Shown here piece after piece: positions 37,395-46,197 of a stretch of 49,655 nt of DNA (positions are counted from its first letter, which is position 1; every line of letters starts with the position of its first letter). A model generated the notes under the pieces. That model did not search any database. It worked only from the letters and a program-made list of their open reading frames with translations, and had not been told where the DNA came from. The translations under genes and the position numbers were made by a program. The stretch is from Fidelibacterota bacterium (GTDB taxonomy: Bacteria; Marinisomatota; Marinisomatia; SCGC-AAA003-L08; GCA-002719095), in the NCBI GenBank assembly GCA_002705575.1, contig PAHI01000077.1, positions 7,133 to 56,787 on the forward strand, read 5' to 3'.

Positions 37395-40300
37395 ATGTCA
37401 GATTTCGTCCACTTACATAACCATACAGACTATTCATTGTTAGATGCTGCACAATCCGTAAACATGATGCTAAATCGCGTTGATGATATAGGGATGGATA
37501 CAATTGCAGTAACCGAGCACGGTAACCTTTTTTCTCTTATCCCTTTTTATAAAGAATCAAAAAAAGCAGGTGTTAAGCCAATTTTGGGCTGTGAGGTATA
37601 TGTTGCTGCAGGAAAGCACAATGAAAAAACATATGAAAAAGGAAACAATAAATGGGGGTATTATCATTTAGTTTTACTTGCTCAAAATAATGTTGGTTAT
37701 AAAAATTTAATGAAATTAACAACAATTGGGTATTTAGATGGGTTTTATTACAGGCCAAGAATTGATAAAGATTTATTGAGAAAGTACAATGAAGGTCTTA
37801 TTGCTATGTCTGCATGCTTGGCTGGCGAAGTCACTAGTTTTGCAGCAAAGGGCGATTATGAGGCTGCAAAAAAAGCTGCTTTAGAACATCTTGAAATATT
37901 TGGAGATAGATACTTTATTGAGCTGCAAAATCATGGCATTAAAGAAGAAGAGGCAGCTCGTCCTTTGCTTATAAAGCTAGCAAAAGAATTAAATATTCCT
38001 CTTGTAGCAACAAATGATAATCACTATTCGGTTAGAGAGCATTCTGATGCTCATGATATTTTGTTTTGTTGTGGAATGGGAAAGTTTCAGACTGAGGCAA
38101 AAAGGCACAAATATGAGCCTGAACAATTTTATATAAAAAGCGTTGATGAAATGTGCAATATTTTCAAAGATACACCAACAGCAATTGAAAACACGGTAAG
38201 GATTGCAGAAATGTGCAATGTCGATATAGAAATTGGAAACATTCATTTGCCAAATTTCCCTATACCAAAAGACGCTACTTCTCAAGATCCTGATATATAT
38301 TTAAAGCAAATTTGCTTACAAGGGTTAAGGCAAAAATATTCCAAGATTACAGAGCTCATTGAAAGAAGATTAGAGTATGAATTAAATGTAATTAAAAAAA
38401 TGGGGTTTGCTGGATATTTTTTAATAACACAAGATTTTGTTCAATATGCTAAAGGGAACGATATTCCGGTTGGTCCAGGTAGGGGCTCTGCAGTAGGGTC
38501 ATTGGTTGCATATTGTTTAGGAATAACAAATGTTGACCCTATTCACTATAATTTAATATTTGAAAGATTTTTGAATCCACATAGGGTTACTATGCCTGAT
38601 ATAGACATCGATTTTTGTATTGAAGGCAGAGAGAGGGTTATTAAATATATTAAGCATAGATATGGAGAGCAAAACGTTGCTCAAATTATTACATTCGGAA
38701 CCATGGGTGCAAAGTCATCAATAAGAGATGTTGGTCGCGTACTAGGTATGGATTATAGTTCAGTTGATCAGGTGGCTAAAATGATACCAAACGAACCTAA
38801 AATGACTTTAGAAAAAGCTATGAAAATGAATGATGACTTTAAAAATGTTTCAAATCAGTCTAATATGCATAAAAAATTAATTGATCGTTCTATGGTATTA
38901 GAGGGAATGCATCGTCATGCATCTACCCATGCTGCTGGAATAGTAATTACGCCAAACAAGCTAACTGAGCATGTTCCCCTTTATAAAAGTGCAGGTTCAT
39001 CGGACATAGCTACCCAGTATGATATGGTGGCTTTAGAAGATTTGGGTCTTTTGAAAATGGATTTTTTAGGACTAAGAAATTTAACTGTTATTAAAAAAAC
39101 TGTTAATGCAATTAAGAAGAATTACGACAAAGACATTAACATCGATAAAATAGATTTGAATGATGATAAAGTTTTTGGGTTGTTTTCTAAAGGAGATACT
39201 ACAGGAATTTTTCAATTTGAATCTAATGGTATGAGAGAATATCTTAAGCAGTTAAAGCCTAATTGTATTCAAGATCTAATTGCAATGACTTCACTATATA
39301 GGCCGGGACCAATGAAAAATATTCCTGAGTTTCTCAAAAGAAAAAATGGAACATCTCCAATTAAATATTTACATCCCGATATGAAAGAAATTTTAAAAGA
39401 AACATATGGAATTATTGTTTATCAAGAGCAAGTAATGGAAATAGGTTTAAAAATTGGTGGGTTGTCTCTTCCTGAATCTGACGAAATGAGACGCGCAATG
39501 GGTAAAAAGAAGAAAAAATTAATGGCTACTTTTAAAATTAAATTTGTTGATGGCGCGGTAAAGAAAAATATTGATAGAAAAATCGCAGTTGAAATATTTG
39601 ATTTATTAGAGAAATTTGCAGAATATGGGTTTAACAAAAGTCATTCAACGGCATATTCTGTTATATCTTATCAAACAGCATGGTTGAAAACATATTATCC
39701 TGAAGAATTTTTAGCATCCAACATGAATTCTGAAAACAATGATACAGATCGTTTGGCTGTATTAATTAATGATGCTAAGTCACATAAGATTAAAATCATT
39801 CCCCCATGTGTTAATAAATCGTTGCCATATTTTTATGTTAATAAAGATAAAGAAATTCATTATAGCTTGTCTGCAATTAAAAACGTAGGAATTAAAAGCG
39901 CAGAAAAAATATATGAATATCGGGTTGCAAATTCTTCTTTTAAAGATTTGTTTGAATTGTGTTCAATAGATTCAAAGGTTAACAATAAAAAAGTTATAGA
40001 AAACCTTATATTGTCTGGAGCGTGTGATTCTTTACATGGTACTAAATCAGAAAATTTTAAATCAGTTGAGATAGCATTAAAGTATGGACAAAAAATAAAC
40101 AAAGAAAAAGAATCTGCTCAATCTAGTCTTTTTGGAAAAGAGGGTGAGGCTGTTATGCTAAGGCCAAATTTATTAGAGTCTAATGATTTTTCAGATGATG
40201 AGCTAATTAAAATGGAAAAAGAATCAATTGGGTTTTATTTAGACAGCAGCCCCCTTGATAAATTTTCTGACGATATTCTTGAATTAAGTAATACCGGTAT

Positions 40301-40835
40301 TAACGAAAAAATTAATAAGTCACATAAGATTATAAGATTAGGAGGGATTGTTAAAGAAGTTAAAAACTTATATGATAAAAACAACAATCAATGGGCAATT
40401 GTTAATTTAGAGTGCATCAATGGGAGTGCAGAAATTTTTGTATTTAGTAATATGTATCAAAAGTTTAGTAATCTTATATTTGAAGATTCTAAGTTATTTG
40501 TCATTGGTAAGCCATCTACAAGGGGCGAATATGATCCGAATAATCCGAAAGTAATTGCAGACAAGATATTTACATTAGAAAATATAAGGATGAATATAGC
40601 ACGTACTATTAATATAAAGATACCTTATGATTGCAGAAATCCTGAAATATTAAACGAGATAAAAAACATTTCATCGGATTTTTCCGGGAATTATCCAATT
40701 ATATTATACTTAGAAAACTCAGAGGGCCGGTATAGCAAAATAAAATTAACAGAGTCTAGAATTAATCCAACTATCCATTGTTTGGCTGCTTTAAGAAAAA
40801 AATTAACAGGTACAACAATTAAGATTGGGATTTGA
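37395..40835 (+). CDS. dnaE: DNA polymerase III subunit alpha
   Basis: Replicative polymerase, 1146 residues. The PHP domain begins FVHLHNHTDYSLLDA and keeps GCEVYVA and a SACLAGE stretch; the polymerase core carries GPGRGSAVGSLVAYCLGIT and the catalytic aspartates of PDIDIDFC, then FGTMGAKSSIRDVGRVLG and GLLKMDFLGLRNLTVI; TSLYRPGPM, YQEQVMEI and EKFAEYGFNKSHSTAYS follow. The tail contains helix-hairpin-helix-like SAIKNVGIKSAEKI and an OB fold (IIRLGGIVKEVKNLYDKNNNQWAIVNLE). This is the DnaE1-type layout. The stop overlaps the dtd start. Confidence 0.97.
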   Translation: MSDFVHLHNHTDYSLLDAAQSVNMMLNRVDDIGMDTIAVTEHGNLFSLIPFYKESKKAGVKPILGCEVYVAAGKHNEKTYEKGNNKWGYYHLVLLAQNNVGYKNLMKLTTIGYLDGFYYRPRIDKDLLRKYNEGLIAMSACLAGEVTSFAAKGDYEAAKKAALEHLEIFGDRYFIELQNHGIKEEEAARPLLIKLAKELNIPLVATNDNHYSVREHSDAHDILFCCGMGKFQTEAKRHKYEPEQFYIKSVDEMCNIFKDTPTAIENTVRIAEMCNVDIEIGNIHLPNFPIPKDATSQDPDIYLKQICLQGLRQKYSKITELIERRLEYELNVIKKMGFAGYFLITQDFVQYAKGNDIPVGPGRGSAVGSLVAYCLGITNVDPIHYNLIFERFLNPHRVTMPDIDIDFCIEGRERVIKYIKHRYGEQNVAQIITFGTMGAKSSIRDVGRVLGMDYSSVDQVAKMIPNEPKMTLEKAMKMNDDFKNVSNQSNMHKKLIDRSMVLEGMHRHASTHAAGIVITPNKLTEHVPLYKSAGSSDIATQYDMVALEDLGLLKMDFLGLRNLTVIKKTVNAIKKNYDKDINIDKIDLNDDKVFGLFSKGDTTGIFQFESNGMREYLKQLKPNCIQDLIAMTSLYRPGPMKNIPEFLKRKNGTSPIKYLHPDMKEILKETYGIIVYQEQVMEIGLKIGGLSLPESDEMRRAMGKKKKKLMATFKIKFVDGAVKKNIDRKIAVEIFDLLEKFAEYGFNKSHSTAYSVISYQTAWLKTYYPEEFLASNMNSENNDTDRLAVLINDAKSHKIKIIPPCVNKSLPYFYVNKDKEIHYSLSAIKNVGIKSAEKIYEYRVANSSFKDLFELCSIDSKVNNKKVIENLILSGACDSLHGTKSENFKSVEIALKYGQKINKEKESAQSSLFGKEGEAVMLRPNLLESNDFSDDELIKMEKESIGFYLDSSPLDKFSDDILELSNTGINEKINKSHKIIRLGGIVKEVKNLYDKNNNQWAIVNLECINGSAEIFVFSNMYQKFSNLIFEDSKLFVIGKPSTRGEYDPNNPKVIADKIFTLENIRMNIARTINIKIPYDCRNPEILNEIKNISSDFSGNYPIILYLENSEGRYSKIKLTESRINPTIHCLAALRKKLTGTTIKIGI

Positions 40836-41275
40836 AGGCACTTATTCAAAGAGTTGATTTTGCGGATGTTAAGGTAGATAATAAAAGTGTTGCTAGTATT
40901 AAATTAGGATTGCTTATATTCATTGGTATATATAGCGATGATACTATTGATGATATTGATAAAATATATAATAAAATTATCAATTTAAGAATCTTTGATT
41001 GTAGTGATAAAAAAAATAATTGGAGTATATTAGACATTAAAGGAGATATATTGCTAGTTAGTCAGTTTACTTTATGTGCAAGCACAAAAAAAGGAAACAG
41101 ACCAAGTTTTATAAATGCTATGGAGCCAGTTAATGCAAAGATTTTTTTCAACTTGTTGTTTGACAAGCTATCAAAAAATAATATAAAAGTTTTTAAAGGA
41201 AAGTTCGGAAAAGATATGATTGTTAACATTAATAATGTTGGTCCTATGACCATACAAATAGACACAAAAGAATGA
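40832..41275 (+). CDS. dtd: D-aminoacyl-tRNA deacylase
   Basis: Removes D-amino acids (and glycine mischarged on tRNA-Ala). The protein has 147 residues. Marks: MKALIQRVDFADVKVD at the start, the active-site SQFTLCASTKKGNRPSF (SQFTL motif) and the Gly-cisPro-like NVGPMTIQID (canonical NDGPVT). Note that the second motif has V for D. The start is TTG at 40832, overlapping the dnaE stop as TTGA. It also overlaps the next gene by ATGA. Part of the long prfA-to-dapF run of tightly packed genes. Confidence 0.94.
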   Translation: MKALIQRVDFADVKVDNKSVASIKLGLLIFIGIYSDDTIDDIDKIYNKIINLRIFDCSDKKNNWSILDIKGDILLVSQFTLCASTKKGNRPSFINAMEPVNAKIFFNLLFDKLSKNNIKVFKGKFGKDMIVNINNVGPMTIQIDTKE

Positions 41276-41688
41276 TTAATGAAAGACCAATTCGTGTTGT
41301 TATGGCAAAGCCAGGCCTTGATGGTCACGATAGAGGTATTAAAATTTTAGCGAGATCTTTTCAGGAGAATGGTATGGAGGTCATATATCTAGGGTTAAGG
41401 CAAACACCTGAAATGATTGTAAATGCTGCATTGCAAGAAGATGCAGATGTTATTGCTATTTCTGTTTTAAGTGGTGCCCATATGACATATTTTAAACTAA
41501 TTAAAGATTTGATGAAGCAAAATAAGATGGAGGATGTTTTGTTGACGGGTGGAGGAATTATTCCTGCAGAAGATATAGAAGAGTTAAAAGGCTTAGGTAT
41601 CGGACAATTATTTGGTCCAGGAACAGATATAAAAAGTGCTGTTAATTACATTAAAAAGTGGTGTAAGGAAAATAGGCATGATAAATAA
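41272..41688 (+). CDS. Stand-alone B12-binding subunit of methylmalonyl-CoA mutase type
   Basis: Protein of 138 residues consisting of only a cobalamin-binding Rossmann domain. The DxHxxG lower-ligand motif is present as GLDGHDRG (His19), followed by YLGLRQTPE, AISVLSGAH, VLLTGGGIIP and LFGPGTDI, all close to methylmalonyl-CoA mutase C-terminal domains. Such small subunits pair with a separate catalytic chain in split mutases. No catalytic chain, epimerase or MeaB chaperone is in the window, so the partner must be encoded elsewhere. It overlaps dtd by ATGA and the next start by 11 bp. Confidence 0.92.
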   Translation: MINERPIRVVMAKPGLDGHDRGIKILARSFQENGMEVIYLGLRQTPEMIVNAALQEDADVIAISVLSGAHMTYFKLIKDLMKQNKMEDVLLTGGGIIPAEDIEELKGLGIGQLFGPGTDIKSAVNYIKKWCKENRHDK

Positions 41689-42328
41689 ATTTGATATAAA
41701 AAAGATGGAAGCTGTTTTTTCTGAAGATTTTTCTTCCTCATTATATTCCTTTTTATCAGAAGAATATTTAGCTAAAAAAGATTTTGGTAGGGCGTATACT
41801 GTTTGTAAGATTGGATTGGAAAACAATCCCGAAGATATATCAGGGCAATATATTTTAAGCAAACTCCATCTTTTAAAAGGAGAGATATCAAAAACTAAGG
41901 CTTTGTTAGAAGAGGTTTTGGAAAGATTCCCCCTCCACTTGAACGCTAGAAAGTTAATGATAGAAATTTTAAAAAAACAAAAAGGAAACAGTAAAAGATT
42001 AGCTCATCATATTGGAGAATTACAAGAGTATTTTCCAGAGCTTTCAACAATTACAGAAGACTCAAGGGCAGAGCAAAGCAAGAAGACTGATGTTGCCACT
42101 TTCAAAGAAAATAAAATTTTTGAGGCTGAAAAAGAACCTGTTAATATTGACAAAAAATTTACAATAAAAAAAAACATGGCTACATTTACGTTGGCTGATA
42201 TTTTGGTTGGTCAAAAAAACTATAATCAGGCATTAAAGGTTTTAAATATTCTTGAAAAACAAGGCAAGAATAAATCTAGAATTAATAAAACTAGATCTGA
42301 TATTAATAAAAAAATAAACAATGACTAA
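41678..42328 (+). CDS. TPR-repeat protein
   Basis: Protein of 216 residues. I set the start at ATG 41678, which has an AAGGA ribosome site 8 nt upstream; the in-frame TTG at 41636 lies inside the previous gene and is less likely. It shows tetratricopeptide repeats: LYSFLSEEYLAKKDFGRAYTVCKIGLENNPED, YILSKLHLLKGEISKTKALLEEVLERFP, and a last isolated unit TLADILVGQKNYNQALKVLNIL near 173-195 after a charged linker. No signal peptide, so cytoplasmic. The gap between repeats and the late single TPR resembles proteins with TPR_2-type assembly roles. Function unknown. Confidence 0.7.
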   Translation: MINKFDIKKMEAVFSEDFSSSLYSFLSEEYLAKKDFGRAYTVCKIGLENNPEDISGQYILSKLHLLKGEISKTKALLEEVLERFPLHLNARKLMIEILKKQKGNSKRLAHHIGELQEYFPELSTITEDSRAEQSKKTDVATFKENKIFEAEKEPVNIDKKFTIKKNMATFTLADILVGQKNYNQALKVLNILEKQGKNKSRINKTRSDINKKINND

Positions 42329-43391
42329 AGAAAGAATTAGCAAGGTTAAAGACACTTTTAATAAGATTAATATTGATGGTCTCTACGTTACTAACATTAC
42401 AAATGTAAGATATTTAACAGGTTTTACGGGTTCGGCGGGTTCATTGCTTATAGTTGGTGAAAAAAACCATTTTTTTACTGATGGAAGGTATACAGAACAG
42501 GTAAAAAAACAGGTTAAAAACTGTGTTATTCACATAGTTAGTGGTTCTCATATTAAAGGAATTAAGGATAATAATTTATTGTCAAAGGGTCTTAGGATTG
42601 GCTTTGAATCTCATCATGTTTCATATGCTAATTATTCTGCCTTAAAAGAAAGTATTTCTAATATTGGCTGGGTTCAGACCTCTGGCATTATTGAGGAAAT
42701 AGCTGCTGTTAAAGATAAAGGCGAAATTGATCATTTAAAAAAAGCTATTGAAATAACAGATGTAGTTTTTGATGAAATAATTAAAGAAATAAAAGAAGGG
42801 GTTTCCGAAAATAAAATAGCTGCCTTAATATCATATAAATTCAAACAACATGGGGCAGAAGGTGATAGTTACGATCCTATTGTAGCAAGCGGATGGAGAA
42901 GTGCTCTTCCTCATGCTCGTCCTACAGATAAGGTTTTAGAAAAAGGAGATTTTGTTGTTATGGATTTTGGTGCCTTGTTTGAAGGCTACCACGCAGATAT
43001 GACTAGAACAATATTAATAGGAAGCCCAACAGAGAAGCACAAAGAAATATATAAGACGGTATTAGATTCGCACTTAAATGGTATAAAAAAAGCTAAGGCT
43101 GGTGTCTCAGGAGCAGAAGTAGATGAAGCTTGTAGGTCTGTTATAGATTCTGCAGGTTATGGAAATTATTTTAACCATTCAACTGGACATGGAATTGGAC
43201 TAGAGGTCCACACTCATCCAAGGCTAAGCTCAATTAATAAAGAACCTCTTTTAGAAAATTATGTTGTCACTATTGAGCCTGGAATATACATTCCTGATTG
43301 GGGTGGAGTTAGAATAGAGGATGACTGTTGGATTAAAAAAGAGTTATGTGTCCCCCTAAATAAATCAACAAAAGAACTAATATCTCTTTAA
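42321..43391 (+). CDS. M24-family aminopeptidase (Xaa-Pro aminopeptidase-like)
   Basis: Protein of 356 residues. The N-terminal creatinase-type domain has VTNITNVRYLTGFTGSAGSLLIV; the C-terminal pita-bread domain holds the dinuclear metal site: MDFGALFEGYHADMTRT (two Asp), the histidine of HSTGHGIGLEVHT, the Glu of TIEPGIYIP and the Glu of GGVRIEDD. It should cleave the N-terminal residue before proline, possibly in peptides from protein turnover. The ATG lies inside the end of the TPR gene (8-bp overlap). Its stop is 3 bp before the first palindrome. Confidence 0.93.
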   Translation: MTKERISKVKDTFNKINIDGLYVTNITNVRYLTGFTGSAGSLLIVGEKNHFFTDGRYTEQVKKQVKNCVIHIVSGSHIKGIKDNNLLSKGLRIGFESHHVSYANYSALKESISNIGWVQTSGIIEEIAAVKDKGEIDHLKKAIEITDVVFDEIIKEIKEGVSENKIAALISYKFKQHGAEGDSYDPIVASGWRSALPHARPTDKVLEKGDFVVMDFGALFEGYHADMTRTILIGSPTEKHKEIYKTVLDSHLNGIKKAKAGVSGAEVDEACRSVIDSAGYGNYFNHSTGHGIGLEVHTHPRLSSINKEPLLENYVVTIEPGIYIPDWGGVRIEDDCWIKKELCVPLNKSTKELISL

Positions 43392-43393
43392 AA

Positions 43394-43406
43394 TTGTATA
43401 ATACAA
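43394..43406. promoter_or_regulatory. 13-bp palindrome, candidate MarR operator copy 1
   Basis: TTGTAT-A-ATACAA is a perfect inverted repeat with a 1-base centre. It begins at the TTG start codon of the HAD gene, 3 bp after the preceding stop. An identical copy lies at 44037-44049 beside a MarR regulator gene. It contains TATAAT, so it could also be a -10 box, in which case transcription would begin downstream of this TTG. I found no third exact copy in the window. Confidence 0.6.
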
Positions 43407-44035
43407 ATATAAAAGCTTTTCTGTTTGACATGGATGGTGTTGTTGTTGACTCAGAGCGCCTTTATTCAACAACAGAGGCGCAATTTCTTTCGGAATATGG
43501 GATTAAGTTTGAAACCAAAGATTGGGATTTTATAAAAGGATGTACAGAATCACAGTTTTATGATTTAGTATATTCTAGGTTTTCTCCAGACGTAGATCGA
43601 GATGTTCTTATTAAGCAGGGAAGAGAGTATTTAAAGAAAACTTTTACAAAGCACTTGAAATACATGGATGGCTTTTTAGATTTATATAATAAAATAAAAA
43701 GTAATTATAAAATAGCATTGGTTACATCAACTCATAAAGAAATGGTAGAGCACGTAGACACTATCTTAAATATCAAAAATAAATTTGATGTTGTGGTTGT
43801 TTCTGAAGATTGTCCTAAGCACAAGCCATTTCCTGATCCCTATCAAATTGCAATGAAGAAATTAAAAGTAATGGCAAGTGATTGTATTGTTATTGAAGAT
43901 TCTATTCAAGGCATTAAATCGGGAAAAGCTTCGGGGGCAAAAGTGGCTGGCCTTGTGGGTTCTTTTGAAGAAAAAAGATTAAAGGCGGCCGATTATGTGA
44001 TTTCGTACTTGCCTGAAATACTTAAATATATATAA
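43394..44035 (+). CDS. HAD-superfamily hydrolase, beta-phosphoglucomutase-like
   Basis: Protein of 213 residues. Motif I FLFDMDGVVVDSE has both catalytic aspartates; motif II is in ALVTSTHKE; the lysine of motif III is in CPKHKPFPDPY; motif IV is VIEDSIQGIKSGKASGAK. The cap (residues 20-80) is helical and of the beta-phosphoglucomutase/phosphatase type. The substrate could be a sugar phosphate; not readable. The start is TTG 43394, which is itself part of a palindrome, because the next ATG (in motif I) is too late. The gene is flanked by identical 13-bp palindromes. Confidence 0.88.
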   Translation: MYNTNIKAFLFDMDGVVVDSERLYSTTEAQFLSEYGIKFETKDWDFIKGCTESQFYDLVYSRFSPDVDRDVLIKQGREYLKKTFTKHLKYMDGFLDLYNKIKSNYKIALVTSTHKEMVEHVDTILNIKNKFDVVVVSEDCPKHKPFPDPYQIAMKKLKVMASDCIVIEDSIQGIKSGKASGAKVAGLVGSFEEKRLKAADYVISYLPEILKYI

Positions 44036-44036
44036 C

Positions 44037-44049
44037 TTGTATAATACAA
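44037..44049. promoter_or_regulatory. 13-bp palindrome, candidate MarR operator copy 2
   Basis: Second exact copy of TTGTAT-A-ATACAA. It ends at the base before the marR ATG (44050) and begins one base after the HAD stop codon. MarR-family dimers commonly bind such short AT-rich inverted repeats near their own start, so negative autoregulation is a reasonable inference. The TATAAT inside it could be a -10 box; transcripts would then be nearly leaderless. Confidence 0.6.
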
Positions 44050-44448
44050 ATGTATGAAGAAGTTTTAAACTTAACGACTAATTTTATAGTTCTTTTTAGA
44101 AGAATTATTAAAAAGCACAATATCACCCTGCCTCAAGGGTTAATACTTCTTTCTATAGGCTATAATAGGCAGTCTATGTCCAGTCTTGTTCAAAGGCTAG
44201 CATTAGATCCTAGTACAATGACTCGTAATATTGAAAAATTAGAAAAGAGGCAATTAGTATATAGGCAAAAATCAGAAAAGGATTCAAGAGTAATATTTGT
44301 TTATAAGACTGAAAAAGCGACTGTTTTAATAAATGAAATAGAAAGTGAAATAAAGAAAAAAATTAACTTTTCGTTTAGTGACAAAGTAAAAGTAAAAGAT
44401 AACATTAATAAAGTTGTGTGGTTATTAGAAAAAATAAATAATCAATGA
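44050..44448 (+). CDS. MarR-family transcriptional regulator
   Basis: Protein of 132 residues with the winged-helix MarR core: a first helix with NFIVLFRRIIKKHNITLPQGLILLSIG, the recognition helix SMSSLVQRLALDPSTMTRNIEKLEKRQLVYRQKSEKDSRVIFVYKT (wing with the conserved D-R pair), and a C-terminal dimerisation helix. Ligand is unknown. The ATG abuts a palindrome that matches the DNA-site style of the family. The stop overlaps mutY (ATGA), so regulation may extend to mutY, plsC and the SDR gene downstream. Confidence 0.92.
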   Translation: MYEEVLNLTTNFIVLFRRIIKKHNITLPQGLILLSIGYNRQSMSSLVQRLALDPSTMTRNIEKLEKRQLVYRQKSEKDSRVIFVYKTEKATVLINEIESEIKKKINFSFSDKVKVKDNINKVVWLLEKINNQ

Positions 44449-45497
44449 AGCAATTATTAAGTTGGTATTATAAACAAAGAAAAGCATTCCCCTGGCGATT
44501 AAATCAAGACCCTTATAGAATTTGGATATCTGAAGTTATGCTTCAGCAGACACAAGTTAATACCGTGATACCTTATTATGAAAAATGGATGAAAAAATTT
44601 CCAGATATTGGCTCGGTAGCAAATGGCAAAACAGAAGAGCTGTTAAAGCTTTGGGAAGGGTTAGGGTATTATACGCGCGCTCATAATATAAAAAAATCAT
44701 GTGACTTTATTATTAAAGATAACAATAAAGTATTTCCCTCTAAATATGACGACCTTATAAAATTATATGGAGTTGGTGATTATATTTGTTCAGCAATTTT
44801 ATCGATTGCATTTAATGAGCCATTTCCTGCAATAGATGGCAATGTGAAAAGAGTTTGCTCTCGCTATTGGGGTGAAAACTATATAAATTCGAAAGACCAA
44901 AAGAAGCTTCTTGAAAAGCTAAACAAAATTATTGATAAAAAAAAGCCTGGATGCTTTAATCAAGCAATGATGGATTTAGGTAGAGAAGTGTGTAAGCCTA
45001 AGAATCCATGTTGTAAAGAGTGTCCCTTAAAAAAGAGCTGTTATGCCTATAAAAACAGCAAGACCGAATTTTTCCCACAAAAAATTGTTAAACGAAAAGT
45101 TCCTATTTATAAAGTTGTTGTAGCTATGTTATTAAATTCAGAAAGAAAATTTTTAATAACTAAAAGACCCGTAAATAAAATGTTAGGAGGATTGTGGGAG
45201 TTACCAGGAGGAAAAGTAAACAAGTCTGAAACATTAAAGGATGCTCTTTGCAGGGAAATTAAAGAAGAGCTAGATGTTGGTATAAATATTCACAAGAAAT
45301 TAGGAGCTGTTCAACATACTTATTCACATATGAAAATTATTTTACATGGCTATTATTGTACAATTAAAAATGGTAAAATAAATTTAAATGAATCCGATGA
45401 TGGAAAATGGATAGATTTAAAAAATATTAAAGATTATGCATTTCCACGAGCAAGTCATAAATTGTTTTCACTTATAAAAGAGTATAATAATGGCTAA
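44445..45497 (+). CDS. mutY: A/G-specific adenine glycosylase with intact Nudix box
   Basis: Removes adenine opposite 8-oxoguanine. The protein has 350 residues. The HhH-GPD core has the catalytic Glu30 in SEVMLQQTQV and Asp131 in AIDGNVKRV, helix-hairpin-helix LYGVGDYICSAIL, and the iron-sulfur cysteines 183, 190, 193 and 199 (C-x6-C-x2-C-x5-C). The C-terminal domain, usually a degenerate Nudix fold that reads 8-oxoG, here has an almost complete box, G256-x5-E262-x7-R270-E271-I-x-E274-E275, with only the last Gly changed to Asp. It might therefore keep hydrolase activity. The start overlaps marR (ATGA); the end overlaps plsC by 8 bp. Confidence 0.95.
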   Translation: MKQLLSWYYKQRKAFPWRLNQDPYRIWISEVMLQQTQVNTVIPYYEKWMKKFPDIGSVANGKTEELLKLWEGLGYYTRAHNIKKSCDFIIKDNNKVFPSKYDDLIKLYGVGDYICSAILSIAFNEPFPAIDGNVKRVCSRYWGENYINSKDQKKLLEKLNKIIDKKKPGCFNQAMMDLGREVCKPKNPCCKECPLKKSCYAYKNSKTEFFPQKIVKRKVPIYKVVVAMLLNSERKFLITKRPVNKMLGGLWELPGGKVNKSETLKDALCREIKEELDVGINIHKKLGAVQHTYSHMKIILHGYYCTIKNGKINLNESDDGKWIDLKNIKDYAFPRASHKLFSLIKEYNNG

Positions 45498-46197
45498 GAT
45501 TATCAGTTTGTTTATATATATAGTAATGTTTATTCCGTTAATGATAATTGGTGTACTTTTCATCGTTTCTGGAATGATTTTCCCAAGCAGAATGAATTCA
45601 TTGGCCAGATTAACTAGTATTTCTGTTTTAAAATGCCTTTTTGTTAAAGTTAAAATAAATGGAAAAATTCCTAAAAATCGTTCTTTAATAATAATGTACA
45701 ATCATAGCTCATTTATAGATCCTTTTCTTTTTGCATACTCATCACCGGGAAAGACAACAGGCATAACAGCGATTGAAAATTATAAATATCCTGTTTTTGG
45801 AGGAATGTTAAAAAGGTGGAATGCTATTCCCATAGATAGAACCAATATTGAAACCGCGAAGAAAAGCATTGAAAAAGGGCAGCAAGCATTTAAGGATGGT
45901 TATAATGTTATAATTCTTCCAGAAGGGACTAGAACAGTTACGGGTAAAATAAAAAAATTTAAAAAAGGTGGATTTCATATGGCAATAAATTCTAAAGCGC
46001 CAATACTTCCGGTTGGCTCAAAAGGCGCTTTTGATTTTAAGCCTAAAAATCGTTGGTATATTAAACCGGGTGTGGTTGAATTAAATATAGGTAAAATCAT
46101 TGAACCTAATCAATATGATGAATTAGGCGTTAACGGATTAATCAATGAGGTAAGAAGTCAAATGAAAGATCTTACGGGGTATAAGCTTGAAGAATAA
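45490..46197 (+). CDS. plsC: 1-acyl-sn-glycerol-3-phosphate acyltransferase (PlsC-like)
   Basis: Makes phosphatidic acid from lysophosphatidic acid. The protein has 235 residues. The catalytic HX4D is His72 and Asp77 (MYNHSSFIDPF), the phosphate-binding PEGTR lies at 144-148 (IILPEGTRTVTGKI), and an N-terminal membrane helix (about 5-30) anchors it to the inner membrane. An SDR gene follows with an 11-bp overlap. It could alternatively acylate another lipid, since related acyltransferases share these motifs. Confidence 0.9.
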   Translation: MAKIISLFIYIVMFIPLMIIGVLFIVSGMIFPSRMNSLARLTSISVLKCLFVKVKINGKIPKNRSLIIMYNHSSFIDPFLFAYSSPGKTTGITAIENYKYPVFGGMLKRWNAIPIDRTNIETAKKSIEKGQQAFKDGYNVIILPEGTRTVTGKIKKFKKGGFHMAINSKAPILPVGSKGAFDFKPKNRWYIKPGVVELNIGKIIEPNQYDELGVNGLINEVRSQMKDLTGYKLEE

